In this document: in pieces, positions 20,962-31,652 of the stretch
Layout of the letters: each line of letters starts with the position of its first letter
Numbering within the stretch: the first letter of the stretch is position 1
Source of the DNA: Lathyrus oleraceus
Lineage: Eukaryota > Streptophyta > Magnoliopsida > Fabales > Fabaceae
NCBI RefSeq assembly: GCF_024323335.1
Contig: NC_066583.1
Span: forward strand, 413,800,031 to 413,864,030
Length of the DNA: 64,000 nucleotides
Reading direction: 5' to 3'
Translations under genes and position numbers: made by a program
Notes under the pieces: generated by a model
The model's database searches: none
Told to the model about the DNA's origin: nothing
What the model saw: the letters and a program-made list of their open reading frames with translations, nothing else

Positions 20962-23480
20962 CTAAGGGTTGGGAGGCGAAGGCATTCTCTGAAGCAGTTG
21001 AGCCAGCATGTTCTGAATGTTGTCGTTGACGGTGTCCTGTTTGTCCATTCTGGCTCTGAGTTCCTTCTGGTCTTTCATAAGTTCTTCAAGTCTCTGGAGA
21101 ACTATAGGGACAACAGTGGAAGACTCCCCCTGAGTCAGAGCACTCTGTGCTTCAGCAGCGGCCTTCGCTTCAGCTTCAGCAGCAGCTTGTGCTTCAGCTT
21201 CAGCAGCAGCAGCAGCATCGGCCAGAGCTTTGGCTTCAGCTTCCTTTGCCCTTTGGATTTCTGCTTGTCGAGCTCTTTCTTCTTCTTGTCTTCTTGCTTC
21301 TTCTTCAGCTTCTCTGGCAAGTCTTTCCTGTAGTCTTGCCTCAGCATTTCTGATGAAGTCGTTTCTGACTTGCTCAGAGATGTGCTTCAGTTTGAAAGCT
21401 TCAGAAGTCATCCAGCCAATGACTCTGTTCCAGTGTGTCCTTACAGAGTCAGGATCATCACTGATGCCAGAGTTAATGGTCAGAGACTTGACCTTCTGTA
21501 CTGAAGCCCCTGCGAACAACATTATGGCTTCCTCAAGGGTAGGCATGGAATGTTCAGGTTCAGGTTCAGATGTTTGGGGTGGAGAGTTTGGAGGGCTTAA
21601 GTTTAGGGTTTGAGGCTCAGGTTCAGGTTCAGGTTCAGCGGAAGTGTTTGGAGGGATAGTTTCAGAGGTATGAAGGTCAGAGGGCTGGAGTTCAGATGGA
21701 ATGAGGGTTGGTTGTACTGTGGATGGTGAAGTTACTTCAGGTGGAGGTTGTGTTGGTTGTTGAGTGTTTTGGTTTAGAGAATAAAGGTGGGCTAGAGTGG
21801 GAGAAGCGGGATCAGAAGGTTCTGGGTCAGAGGAGAGGATAAGGTAAGGGGGTGATTCTGGGTTTGAAGATGAAGAGGTGGTTTGATTTATTTCTTCAGC
21901 TTCGGATAGAGGTAGTGATGTATGGGCAAGATTAAATTTAGGTCGAGGTTGTGAGGTTCTGGTTGTGGAAGGTGGGGTTTCAGAGGATGTGTATAGAGGT
22001 GTTAGGAGAGGATTAGAGGAAGCCACAGGAGGTTCAGAGGGAAAAGAGGGAGCAGACTTACCAGTAGTTACTTGCAGAGGCGCTGGAGATCTTGTTTCAG
22101 AAGTTTCTCCTAGCCTTGCTTTCTTTGCTTTTGAAGACTTCTTTTCAGAGGGACCTCTTTTGAACTTGACGAAGTCTTTTTCTGAATCTAGACAATCGTC
22201 CAGTCTGAAGTCAGAGATGTCAACTCCTTCATCCTTCAGACGCTGCATATAGTGAAGGATTGCTTCTCTGGGTTCATTCTTGTAGAACCTTGCAAGACCA
22301 TGTGGCAGCTTCCTCTGATCTTTCAAGGTGTCCCAGGAGGTGTCCAACGTGGGTTTGAATTGAATCTTCTTCAGAATTCCCATGCTCTTCAGATTTCTGG
22401 AGTTCAGAGGCCTTCCAGTATCTATCGCCAGATCTTCCATAAGCTTGTTCTTCTCCAGATGATCTACAAGCCAATTTTCGATGAAAACATCAGACAGAAG
22501 TCTTCCCAGAGGGATGTAGGTTCTGGGTTTCATGTTGTTTCTGGTCTCCCGTACAAAGTCTCTGAGATACCTGAAGAGTAGTGCTGGGAGGCAGAGCTTC
22601 AAACCCTTGTGAATGCAATACAAAATACACTTCTGATCTGTATTGATGTAGTCAGAGGAGTTTGATGCTGGGCGGTGATGAATGGTTCCCAGAATGATCT
22701 TGAGCCATACTCTGAGGTTCTGATGAAGTTCTTTGTTCTTTGATGGATTGGCTTCAGTGTTGTGTTTGAAGATGGTGGGATTGATTACTTGAGCAATGTA
22801 CTTTGATCTCGGGTTGATGTCGTAGATCCTTCTTCCTCCAGTTTTCTCCATGTTCAGTAAAGAAGCAATTTTGACTTTTTAGTAATCACTATCTTGACCC
22901 CCAACACGTAGGAGACGATGAAATGGTCATCAGCGTCAGTAAATCTCCAGAATTCTTTGATGAAGTTTGGGTAAACAGGGCCGTAGAGCCGTTGAAAGTA
23001 GTTTTCCCAACCTTGTTGACGAAGTTCTTCAATAAGATCTACTCCGTTTCTCTTCATGTTGTTGAAGTCTACCAGTGATTCACATAAAACTTCCAGTCCC
23101 TTAAAGGGAGTTGCCAGGTTGATATGAGGCTCACGATCAAGAACATGGGGTTCCTTGTACACTGGAGTAATGGATACGCCTGTAACTGTTGGAGTGGGAA
23201 TGCTTGTGCTTTGGGCTGTGGTGCTTGATTCCATTTGTTGAGAAAAGTTGAAAACTTGTTGTTGTTGAGCATCCATTGTTGATGAAGATGAGTTGAAGAT
23301 GAACTGCTTGCAGAAATGCTTCAGAGAAAAGGTTTGAGAGTGAGTGAGAGTGAAAAGTGTGTGAAGTGTGAGAGGAGTGTTTAAATACCCTAAACAAAAA
23401 CACATGCAAAACGACACACAAAACAGCGTTAGCACAAAAACCAAGTTAGCACGCTTGGGGGAAAAATGATTATGGCTCAT
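20962..23480 (-). pseudogene. Copia env-like gene, one frameshift
   Basis: The function of Sirevirus env-like proteins is not proven. The N-terminal part (23480-22854) has a Q-rich start MDAQQQQ (ATG 23276), or a longer start at 23480 that adds a hydrophobic segment LVFVLTLFCVSFCMCFCLG. It continues with ENYFQRLYGPVYPNFIKEFW, which resembles the putative plant transposon protein domain. A one-base shift near 22880 moves the frame. The second part (22851-20962, 629 codons open) carries a conserved-looking domain, then a P/S/E-rich region with PEPEPEPEP, then an Ala/Glu-rich coiled coil (EEARRQEEERARQAEIQRA) and a short Q/L tail. The gene is in the same frame as pol, but six in-frame stops separate them. 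Confidence 0.85.
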
Positions 23481-23756
23481 TAATGAATGTCTAATCCCAA
23501 TAGTATGCACACTGATCGAGGAGATCTCAAACGTCTGGCCTTTTGAATTTCTTCTGGACAGCTGTCTAGAAGTTCCAAGGTTAGACGCTAAGTGCTCCAC
23601 GTGGTTTGATGTATCTGATCTTCAGGAATACCAAAGGATTGGTTCCTGGAGATTTCTAACTCAGATATCTTCTTAAGTTGGTAGAAGTATCAGAGTCAGA
23701 GACAGAAGCTCATTTGTTTATGTCAGAGTCTCATTTTACATCTTCAGAGGCACAAT
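23481..23756 (-). other. Spacer between copia pol and env-like gene
   Basis: These bases carry six stops in the pol frame (four TAA, two TGA). In soybean SIRE1 a single suppressible stop joins pol and the env-like gene. That arrangement is absent here, so expression would need another route. No other gene is visible. Confidence 0.75.
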
Positions 23757-26057
23757 TTATTCAGGGCAATTTTGAATGTTCAGATTTTCTAAGATAAAAA
23801 GAAATCTATCTTCAGCTAAAGGCTTAGTAAATATATCTGCCCATTGATGATCTGTATCAATGAACTTCAATGTTACTATCCCTTTCTGAACATAGTCTCT
23901 GATAAAATGATGTTTTATTTCAATGTGCTTAGCTCTGGAGTGTAGAATTGGATTCTTACTTAGACAAATGGCAGCAGTGTTATCACAGAAGATAGGAATG
24001 TTACTCTCGAAGATTTGCAGATCTTCAAACTGATTCTTCATCCAAAGCATCTGAGTTGTGCATAGTGATGCTGAGATGTATTCTGCTTCTGCAGTAGATA
24101 GAGCGATAGTTGACTGTCTCTTGCTGGCCCAGGATATCAGATTGTTTCTCAGGAGCTGGCAGTTTCCAGATGTGCTTTTTCGTTCTAGTCTATCTCCTGC
24201 ATAATCTGCATCACAGTAACCCGAAAGTCTATACTCTGATGTTTTCTCATACATCAGGCCCAGGTTAGGAGTTCCTTTCAGATATTTGAGAATTCTCTTA
24301 ACTGCTGTTAAGTGAGTTTCTCTAGGATCTGATTGAAATCTGGCACAGAGACAGACACTAAAGAGAATATCAGGGCGAGTAGCAGTTAGATAGAGAAGAG
24401 AGCCTATCATACCTCGATAGAGCTTCTGACAAACCTTTTTGCTTACTTCTTCCTTTTCAAGAATGCATGTTGGATGCATGGGAGTTTTTGCAGAGTTGCA
24501 GTCAGCCATGTCAAATTTCTTCAGAACATCTTTAATGTATTTGCTTTGATGAACGTACGTGACTTCTGAAGTTTGATTAATTTGAATTCCCAGAAAGAAC
24601 TTTAGTTCTTGCATTAAGCTCATTTCAAATTCTGCCTGCATTAACTCAGAGAATTCTTGACAAACAGAGGCGTTAGCTGAACCAAAAATAATATCATCAA
24701 CGTATATCTGGCATATCATGAGATCATTGTTAAGGTTCTTACAGAAGAGTGTGGAGTCAACTTTTCCTCTGATAAAATTGTGTTCCAGAAGAAAATTACT
24801 TAAACGTTCATACCAAGCTCTGGGAGCTTGTTTAAGTCCATATAAAGATTTTTTAAGTTGAAAAACATATTCTGGAAAATTTGGATTTTCAAAACCTGGA
24901 GGTTGGTTGACATACACTTCTTCTGATATATAACCATTAAGGAATGCACTCTTGACATCCATTTGATATAATTTGATAGAGTGGTTTATAGCAAAAGATA
25001 CAAGAAGACGAATAGATTCTAACCTTGCGACTGGAGCAAAGGTTTCATTGTAGTCAATACCTTCTTGTTGACTGTAACCTTGAGCTACCAGTCGAGCTTT
25101 GTTTCTGACGACTTCTCCTTTCTCATTCAGCTTGTTTCTGAATACCCATCTGGTTCCAATAACGTGAGTGCCTCTGGGCTTAGGAACAAGATCCCAAACA
25201 TCATTCTTTGTGAATTGATCTAATTCTTCTTGCATGGCTGAAACCCAGTCGTTATCTTGAAGTGCTTCATCACAGGACGTAGGCTCGATCAGAGACACTA
25301 GTCCCAGAGGAGTATCTTCAGAAGTCCTGAAGGTAGATCTGGTTCTGACAGGTTCGTCCTTGTTGCCCAGAATCAAATCTTCAGATACGTTGATACGACT
25401 TTTAACTTTCTTTGGGATTACTGGGGAAATAATTTCCTCAGAGTTCTGAGTGGCAGTTGCTTCTGGAGCTTTATCAGATCCTGCAAGAGTGATTTCTAAA
25501 TCTGCAAAATTTTCAACTAGCTTTGACTTTTCAGGGTCAAGCTTATCGTCAAATCTGACATGAATTGATTCTTCCACAATTTTGGTTTCTGTGTTGTATA
25601 CTCTGTAGCCTTTAGAGCGTTCTGAGTATCCTAACATAATACCTTTCTGTGCTTTGGAATCAAACTTGTTCAGATGTTCTTTAGTGTTTAAAATAAAGCA
25701 AGAACATCCAAATGGATGAAAGTATGAAATGTTTGGTTTCCTTCCTTTACACAGTTCATAGGGAGTCTTATCCAGAATAGGTCTTATGGAGATTCTATTC
25801 TGAATGTAACACGCTGTATTTACAGCTTCGGCCCAAAAGTGCTTTGCCACATTAGTTTCATTGATCATAGTTCTGGCCATCTCTTGGAGTGTCCTATTCT
25901 TCCTCTCTACAACTCCATTTTGTTGTGGAGTTCTAGGGCAGGAGAAATCATGGGATATTCCATTAGAGTCAAATAATTCCTCAAAGGATTTATTTTCAAA
26001 TTCCCCACCATGATCACTTCTGACTCTGATAATCTTAGAGTCAAATTCTTTTTGCAC
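23757..26057 (-). CDS. Copia pol, part B: integrase core, RT and RNase H
   Basis: An open frame of 766 codons without a natural start: the first codon is GTG, and the frame continues part A after a shift. Residues 1-60 hold the second integrase aspartate (VRSDHGGEF) and the glutamate (NGVVERKNR). The integrase tail reaches about 170. RT occupies about 270-510, with KSAFLNGYISEEVYV and the catalytic YVDD at 452-455. RNase H follows with CDADYAGD (about 615), AEAEY (about 658), CDNTAA (about 692) and HIEIKHHFIRD (about 710). All catalytic residues I can check are present. It ends QNCPE and TAA. Confidence 0.93.
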   Translation of the reverse strand: MQKEFDSKIIRVRSDHGGEFENKSFEELFDSNGISHDFSCPRTPQQNGVVERKNRTLQEMARTMINETNVAKHFWAEAVNTACYIQNRISIRPILDKTPYELCKGRKPNISYFHPFGCSCFILNTKEHLNKFDSKAQKGIMLGYSERSKGYRVYNTETKIVEESIHVRFDDKLDPEKSKLVENFADLEITLAGSDKAPEATATQNSEEIISPVIPKKVKSRINVSEDLILGNKDEPVRTRSTFRTSEDTPLGLVSLIEPTSCDEALQDNDWVSAMQEELDQFTKNDVWDLVPKPRGTHVIGTRWVFRNKLNEKGEVVRNKARLVAQGYSQQEGIDYNETFAPVARLESIRLLVSFAINHSIKLYQMDVKSAFLNGYISEEVYVNQPPGFENPNFPEYVFQLKKSLYGLKQAPRAWYERLSNFLLEHNFIRGKVDSTLFCKNLNNDLMICQIYVDDIIFGSANASVCQEFSELMQAEFEMSLMQELKFFLGIQINQTSEVTYVHQSKYIKDVLKKFDMADCNSAKTPMHPTCILEKEEVSKKVCQKLYRGMIGSLLYLTATRPDILFSVCLCARFQSDPRETHLTAVKRILKYLKGTPNLGLMYEKTSEYRLSGYCDADYAGDRLERKSTSGNCQLLRNNLISWASKRQSTIALSTAEAEYISASLCTTQMLWMKNQFEDLQIFESNIPIFCDNTAAICLSKNPILHSRAKHIEIKHHFIRDYVQKGIVTLKFIDTDHQWADIFTKPLAEDRFLFILENLNIQNCPE

Positions 26058-26790
26058 TAGCAGAAACTAGTGAATACAGAGTGAGACTCACTCTTGTGCT
26101 TTAGGAATTTCACCCATGTCCAGCGACTGTAATCATCAACAATGACTAGTCCATACTTCTTTCCATTGACTGATGTTGTTTTCACAGGACCAAATAGGTC
26201 AATGTGGTGAAGTTCCAGAGGCTTAGAGGTAGTAACAATAGTTTTCTTTTTAAAAGATGTTTTTGAAAATTTTCCTTTCTGACATGCTTCACATAGAGCA
26301 TCTGAAGAAAACTTCAGTTTAGGTAGGCCTCTGACTAACTCGAGTTTATTTAGCTGAGATAGTTTTCTCATGCTAATGTGGCCCAAGCGTCTATGCCATA
26401 CCCATTGATCTTCGTGAACAGACATCAGACATTTAACATTTTGTTCTTTTAAATCAGAAAGATTAATTTTATAAATATTGTTTTTCCTCTTGCCTGTGAA
26501 TAGGACTGAACCATTGTTTTGATTTATGGCTTTACATGTTTTTTGATTAAAGATCACGTCATAACCGTTATCACTTAATTGACTTATGGATAACAAATTA
26601 TGCATTAATCCTTCTACGTAAAGAACATCAGATATAGAGGGAAGAGTACCATTACCAATAGTTCCGGAGCCTCTGATCCTTCCTTTCTGATCTCCTCAGA
26701 AGCCTACGAATCCAGCGTCTTTAAGTTCCAGGCTTTGGAACATAGACTTTCTTCCCGTCATGTGTCGCGAGCATCCAGAGTCCAGGTACC
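26058..26790 (-). pseudogene. Copia pol, part A: protease and integrase N-terminus
   Basis: This part is in the frame one base after gag's. The protease active site appears as SWYLDSGCSRHMTG (about 26745-26785), overlapping the end of the gag frame. A TGA at 26696-26698 cuts the protease soon after. From 26605 the frame is open: LLSISQLSDNGYDV, the GAG-pre-integrase stretch WHRRLGHISMRKLSQL, the zinc-binding C..C of CEACQKGKFSK, and HHIDLFGPV with the first integrase aspartate. It stops after KHKSESHSVFTSFC near 26058, where a frameshift separates it from part B. Confidence 0.87.
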
Positions 26791-28506
26791 ATGACTGGTG
26801 TCTGAACTTTGCTGCATAGGATATCTGCAACATAAACAATCTTATCTTTTGGTACCCAGAGTCTCTTGGGTCCTTTCTGATTAGTTTTCCCAGAGTTTCT
26901 TATAACTTTGGGTTTTCTAGCATTTTCAAATTTTTGTTCTTGTGTGTGCGTATAGTGATATGAAAATGGAGATTTAAGTTGATCACCAGTAAAAGTTTTA
27001 TCTTCCTTAGGATCATACCCAATTCCCTTTTTATTGTTCTGACTGACTCCATAAATCATGGATGCCATAACACTCCTTCCTATCCCATTTTTCAGAAATT
27101 CTTGAAAGGCTTCTTCGTATTTATAAATTATTGTATTTGAGGTTTGTGGTGCTTGAGACAATACTTCTTCCAATTCTAAACATTTTCTTTTTGCTCCATC
27201 TCTTTCTAATGTTAAAGATCTGATTTTATCTTCTCGTGCTAGAATTGTCATCTCAAGTTTGCCACATTCTTCAAATTTTGCTTCAAGACAGCCTTTTATA
27301 TTTTTAAACTTTTGTTTTAATTTCTGATATGAGCTAAGAGTTTCTGACAAGCATGATTCTAGATCAGATCGAGAGAGTTCAGGAAATACCTCTTCAGATT
27401 CTTCATCTGAGCTGCTTCTAGATGTGGTAGCCATAAATGCCACATTGGCCTGTTCATCAGAGTCAGATTCTGATGAACCAGATTCACTATCATCCCAGGT
27501 AGCCATTAGTCCTTTCTTTGTCCTGAAGGTATTTTTCTTGAAACTTTCTTTTCTGGGATTGTCTTTCTTTAGCTTGGGGCATTCATTCATGTAGTGACCT
27601 GTTTCTTTACATTCATAACAAGTAATATCTTTGTTAGTTTTACCTTTTGAGGTTGATTCTGATCGATCCCCTCTGGGTCTTGGTCTTCTGAAGTTGTTGT
27701 TCCTCTTTTTCCAGAGTTGTTTAACTCTTCTGGTCAGGAGGGACAATTCTTCTTCATCATCAGAATCTTCTGGTTCAGAGTCATCAACGTCTTCAGTTTC
27801 TGCCTGGAAAGCTTTGGTTCTGTCAGATTTGCGTCTTTCAGATCTGGACTTTAATGCTACAGACTTGTTCTTTTTCTGAGGCTCATCTTCCTCTAGTTCT
27901 ATCTCATGGCTTCTGAGGGAACTGACAAGTTCTTCAAGACTGATATTATTCAGATCCTTTGACAGCTTCAGGGCAGTAACCATGGGTCTCCACTTCTTTG
28001 GCAAACTTCTGACTATCTTTTTGACGTGGTATGCGGTTGTGTATCCTCTGTCTAGAACTTTGAGACATGCAATTAGAGTTTGGAATCTAGAGAACATTAC
28101 CTCTATGGCTTCGTCATCTTCCATTTTGAAAGCTTCATATTTCTGGATAAGCGCCAGAGCCTTTGTCTCTTTGACTTGGGAGTTTCCTTCATGAGTCATC
28201 TTCAGAGAGTCAAGTATGTCTTTGGTTGTTTCTCTGTTGGTGATCTTTTCATACTCGCTGTAAGATATAGCATTGAGAAGTATGGTTCTGGCCTTGTGGT
28301 GATTTTTGAAGACACCCTTCTGATCTTCTGACATCTTACTTCTGGGAACTTCAACTCCATTTTCTGAGACTGGAGGTGTGTATCCATCTGTGACAATGTC
28401 CCAGAGATCAGCATCATAACCCAGAAAGAAACTTTCAATTCTATCTTTCCAGTAGTCGAATTTCTCTCCATCAAAAACAGGAGGCTTAGCATTTTCTGAT
28501 ACCAAT
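26721..28506 (-). CDS. Copia gag with zinc knuckle
   Basis: Gag builds the virus-like particle. The frame is open from before the primer-binding site and shows NAKPPVFDGEKFDYWKDRIE, typical of copia gag. It continues with the central gag domain (NSQVKETKALALIQKYEAF..), a CCHC zinc knuckle CYECKETGHYMNEC (about residue 322 counting from 28580) and a Glu/Lys-rich tail with coiled-coil character. No in-frame ATG occurs between the upstream stop near 28590 and 28334, which lies well inside the conserved gag. The start codon is therefore lost, or initiation is unusual. It ends VYVPKPGT, overlapping the protease frame. Confidence 0.88.
28495..28504 (-). other. Copia primer-binding site (initiator-Met tRNA)
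   Basis: TGGTATCAGA on the minus strand lies two bases after the end of the 5' LTR. It is the usual complement of the initiator methionine tRNA 3' end used by plant copia elements. The gag frame reads straight through it. Confidence 0.92.
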
Positions 28507-29546
28507 TGAAGGTGAGAAAAACAAGAAAGGGGGGTTTGAATTGTTTTGGAGAATAAGCGATTTTTCAAAATAAAGACCACACAAGGAATTTATACTGGTT
28601 CGCTTATAACACAAAGCTACTCCAGTCCACCCGGCCGAGGTGATTTCGCCTTCAACAAGGACTTAATCCACTAATCTTGAAAGATTGTTTACAACCAACG
28701 TCTAAGAGAAAGATATCTTAGTCCTCTCAAGTATACAGACTGCGCAGAGTCACTTGAGGAAATAAAACAATAGATAAAAGACTATGTAATCTAGAGTGCT
28801 TCTAAGATAAGCAAATATTACAACAGTAAGAACAAAAGAGTGTTTCACGTTCTAAGCAAAAGCTTTGTGAAATATTGAGAGAGAGAGAGAGAATGTTTCA
28901 GTGTATGCTTGCGTTTTCTCTCAATGTTGATTGTTGTCCTTTATATAGGAGTGAAAGGACCGTTGAAATTGATGGCAGATAATTTGTCTTGAATAGGAAT
29001 TAATGCCATAACTTCTGTTGTTTCTTTCCAAAACAACTTTGTCTCCCCGAATAACTTCTTTCCAAAAATAGTTCCTTTCCATTTGAATTTGAAGTTAACG
29101 TTACTCTTTCTGTATTAGGAAATCCATTATCAAAGTCTGCGTGACTCTGGGAATCTTGGAATCTTGCTGTGTTGATTCGGAGCTTCTGATGTTTATCTTA
29201 AGGAGTTCTGATGATGTCTTCAGATGACGCTGAGAGCTTCTGGAATGATATACCGTTGTTCAGAGTCAGAACTTCTAGAGTGCACTTCTTCTTCAGATGC
29301 TTCTGATATTCTGCTGTTTTGCTCAGAGTTAGAACTTCTTGAGCGTGTTTCTACTTCAGATGCTTCTGATCTTCTGATAATTTGTATCTGATATGATTCT
29401 GTATCTGGTGACGTCATCAGATCTCTTCCTTCTTTCCTTAGGACCCTGCACACTTAGAAACTTTTCGTTAGGGTGCCATTTTTGGTTTCATCCTTTGTTA
29501 TCATCAAAATCATGGAATCTGTTGTAGAACAATTTTTGTTCTTACA
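28507..29546 (-). repeat. Copia 5' LTR (1040 bp)
   Basis: Same ends as the 3' LTR (TGTAAGAACAAAAATTG .. CACCTTCA on the minus strand). It drives the element: TATATAAA lies at 28940-28947 and the primer-binding site follows at its end. The GA run near 28880 is two bases longer than in the other LTR. Confidence 0.95.
28940..28947 (-). promoter_or_regulatory. Copia LTR TATA box
   Basis: TATATAAA on the minus strand, about 600 bases from the LTR start. Transcription would begin about 30 bases on, near 28910, and pass through the primer-binding site into gag. The 3' LTR has the same box at 19956-19963. Confidence 0.75.
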
Positions 29547-29551
29547 TCTTC
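29547..29551. repeat. Target site duplication TCTTC, right copy
   Basis: This is the right copy of the duplication flanking the copia element. E2's 3' UTR resumes with CTCATCATCTC. Confidence 0.93.
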
Positions 29552-30046
29552 CTCATCATCTCTCAATACTTAGAAGAAATCTTCATACACAGAGGGGATA
29601 CAGATTATCAAACTCGGGTCAAGCAACCCTGCAAGGGATGAGATGTGGGTAACCTTTAAAGGAAACTGCATTGGCTGAGGGAATCGGAAACGAATCCTTT
29701 GTCAACATGTGATATGTTGGGGATGGAATGAGAAACAGACCCTCCATCAACTGCTCTACGCCACTTCCTGCTGAGGAGACAACATGAAAGCTGATGAAGA
29801 GGATACATACATGCCAGGATGTGAACAAATGTCTAACCTTTTTGGAAACCGTACCATCCTTGGGAGAGCACTGAAGACGTTTCGACTATTCTTTCAGTCA
29901 TTGTGAATGTTAATTTTGTTTAAAACAGTTTCTAAAACTTTATTTGTTTAAAACAATGATATTTATCAATTAAAACATGCAAACATTTGTTAAACAGAAA
30001 CAAGTAAGAGTGCCAAGAATTGGACAAAGGCTCAAATTTATTTAAT

Positions 30047-30310
30047 AGAATGGTAGTCCGCAAATGGCGAGACTCCATGGATCTTTACAAATTTGAAACT
30101 GGTGATATTCATGGAAAAAGGGCTACATTGAACATAATGACCGTTTCTTTACCAACTCTGAATTCACTGTATTTGACGCTTCGGTTGATGACGATTGAAA
30201 GAGAATCTTTGACAGATGACTGTTGTAGAACAAAGTCTTGTCAGGATGCAGTTACTTGCCAAATCCCTAATTTTTGCCTAGATTTCCCCAGGGTGAGGTA
30301 CTCAATCTAG
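30047..30310 (+). other. Antisense open frame of 87 codons in E2 3' UTR
   Basis: ATG at 30047, same length and stop (ATCTAG) as the frame at 1830-2093. About 16 of 86 residues differ. See the E1 entry for why I doubt it is a working gene. Confidence 0.3.
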
Positions 30311-30311
30311 C

Positions 30312-30314
<3 letters not shown>

Positions 30315-30378
<64 letters not shown>
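30315..30378. repeat. AT dinucleotide microsatellite, 32 units
   Basis: An uninterrupted AT run of 64 bases in E2's 3' UTR. E1 has only 'gggatatatattc' at the same place (2095-2110), so it expanded after the two copies split. Confidence 0.97.
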
Positions 30379-30381
<3 letters not shown>

Positions 30382-30463
30382 TTTTTTTCATGTCTCTAAC
30401 TTTTGCCTGGACTGCCCTTTTGGATTTTCAATCCACCGAGACGCCCATTTTTTTCCTAAGTCG

Positions 30464-30473
30464 CCCTTTCGGG
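30464..30473 (-). other. First post-pol hairpin (CCC-GAAA-GGG), E2
   Basis: The ten bases match E1 2188-2197 and E3 53743-53752. The second hairpin of the pair has decayed to TCC-AAAA-GGG near 30415-30424. Confidence 0.5.
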
Positions 30474-30505
30474 TTTTTAACTTAGCGAGCTATTCTGTAT
30501 TTATT

Positions 30506-31640
30506 TTAGGCGAAGTATTTCTTGACTGCATATGAATTCACAGGACGAGTGAAATCCTCCCCATCCATAGTTGTAAGCAACAAAGCGCCGCCTGAAAAGA
30601 CTCTCTTAACAACATATGGGCCTTCATAGTTTGGAGTCCATTTTCCCCTGGAATCGGGCGCGAAAGACAAGACTTTCTTGAGCACAAGGTCACCTTCTCG
30701 GAACACACGAGGCTTGACCTTCTTATCAAGGGCTTTCTTCATCCTTTCCTGACACAACTGACAATGGCACATGGCAGTTAATCTCTTCTCTTCAATTAAA
30801 TTCAGTTGGTCATAACGACTCTGAACCCATTTAGCCTCAGTCAACTTGGCTTCCATCAAAACTCTCATTGATGGGATCTCGACCTCTACGGGGAGCACAA
30901 ACTCCATGCCATATACAAGGGAGAAAGGGGTTGCCCCTGTTTAAGTGCGGATAGATGTACGATAACCATGTAAAGCAAATGGCAACATCTCATGCCAATC
31001 TTTATACGTGACGATCATCTTCTGGATAATCTTCTTGATGTTCTTATTAGCAGCTTCAACAAGCCCATTTATCTTGGGTCTATAGGGAGAAGAATTATGA
31101 TGCGCAATCTTGAACTCGCTACACATCTCTTTCATGATCTTGTTGTTCAAGTTATATCCATTATTAGTAATGATCTTGTCTGGCACACCATATCGGCATA
31201 TGAGTTGATTCTTGATAAACTTCACAACCACCTGCCTGGTCACATTTGCATATGATGCCGCTTCAAACCACTTGGTGAAGTAATCAATAGCTACAAGAAT
31301 AAAACAATGACCGTTCGACGCCTTCGGCTCTATCATGCCAATCATGTCAATTCCCCACATGGAGAAAGGCCATAGTGAGGAAATAACATTCAGGAGTGTC
31401 GGGGGGAACATGAATCTTGTCTGCATAGATTTGACATTTGTGGCATCTCTTCACATATTTGCAGCAGTCAGACTCCATTGTCAGCCAATAGTAGCCTGCT
31501 TTCAACATCTTCTTTTCCATAGCATGTCCATTAGAATTAATACCAAATGAACCTTCATGGACTTCAGTCATCAACAGGTCTGCTTCGTGTCTATCCACGC
31601 ATCTGAGCAGAACCATGTCAAAATTCCTCTTGTAAAGCAC
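30506..31640 (-). pseudogene. E2 integrase region of pol
   Basis: Three open pieces (31640-31347, 31426-30941, 30907-30506) in shifted frames cover the zinc finger (VHEGSFGINSNGHAM .. CKYVKRCHKCQIY), the catalytic core and the tail ending KKYFA. The first aspartate (GIDMIG) is present. The second is asparagine (ITNNGYN, ITDNGYN in E1). The glutamate (NGLVEAANK) is present. Loss of the second aspartate would abolish catalysis. The first histidine of the zinc motif (H118 in E1) is asparagine here. Confidence 0.88.
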
Positions 31641-31652
31641 ATCACCATTAAG

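Larger units (their letters stand above)
19525..29546 (-). mobile_element. Sirevirus-type Ty1/copia retrotransposon, complete ends
   Basis: A 10.0-kb element with LTRs at both ends, TCTTC duplications, an initiator-Met primer-binding site next to the 5' LTR (28495-28504) and a polypurine tract next to the 3' LTR. Order on the minus strand: gag with zinc knuckle, protease, integrase, RT, RNase H, then an env-like frame with proline-rich and coiled-coil parts. An env-like gene after pol, several polypurine tracts and a long gag mark the Sirevirus (SIRE/Maximus) group. The LTRs differ by about 1% by eye, so the insertion is recent, yet pol and env-like frames are shifted. Confidence 0.95.
29552..30505 (-). 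other. E2 3' UTR, proximal part
   Basis: It aligns with E1 847-2230: 'catgaaagctgatgaagagg', 'ttgtgaatgtta' and the block around 'tgcctagatttcccca'. It contains the antisense frame at 30047-30310, a long AT microsatellite at 30315-30378 and the post-pol hairpin at 30464-30473. No sense gene. Confidence 0.85.

Noticed and set aside
20800..22581. Several plus-strand frames with Ser, Phe or Gln runs
   Set aside because: They are antisense to the proline-rich and coiled-coil parts of the env-like gene.
23480..23759. Stop-codon suppression joining copia pol and env-like gene
   Set aside because: There are six in-frame stops and the first is TAA followed by ATTGTG, unlike the single suppressible stop of SIRE1.
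28578..28580. Start of copia gag at 28580
   Set aside because: The codon is GTG inside the LTR, only the first codon after an upstream stop; not a supported start.
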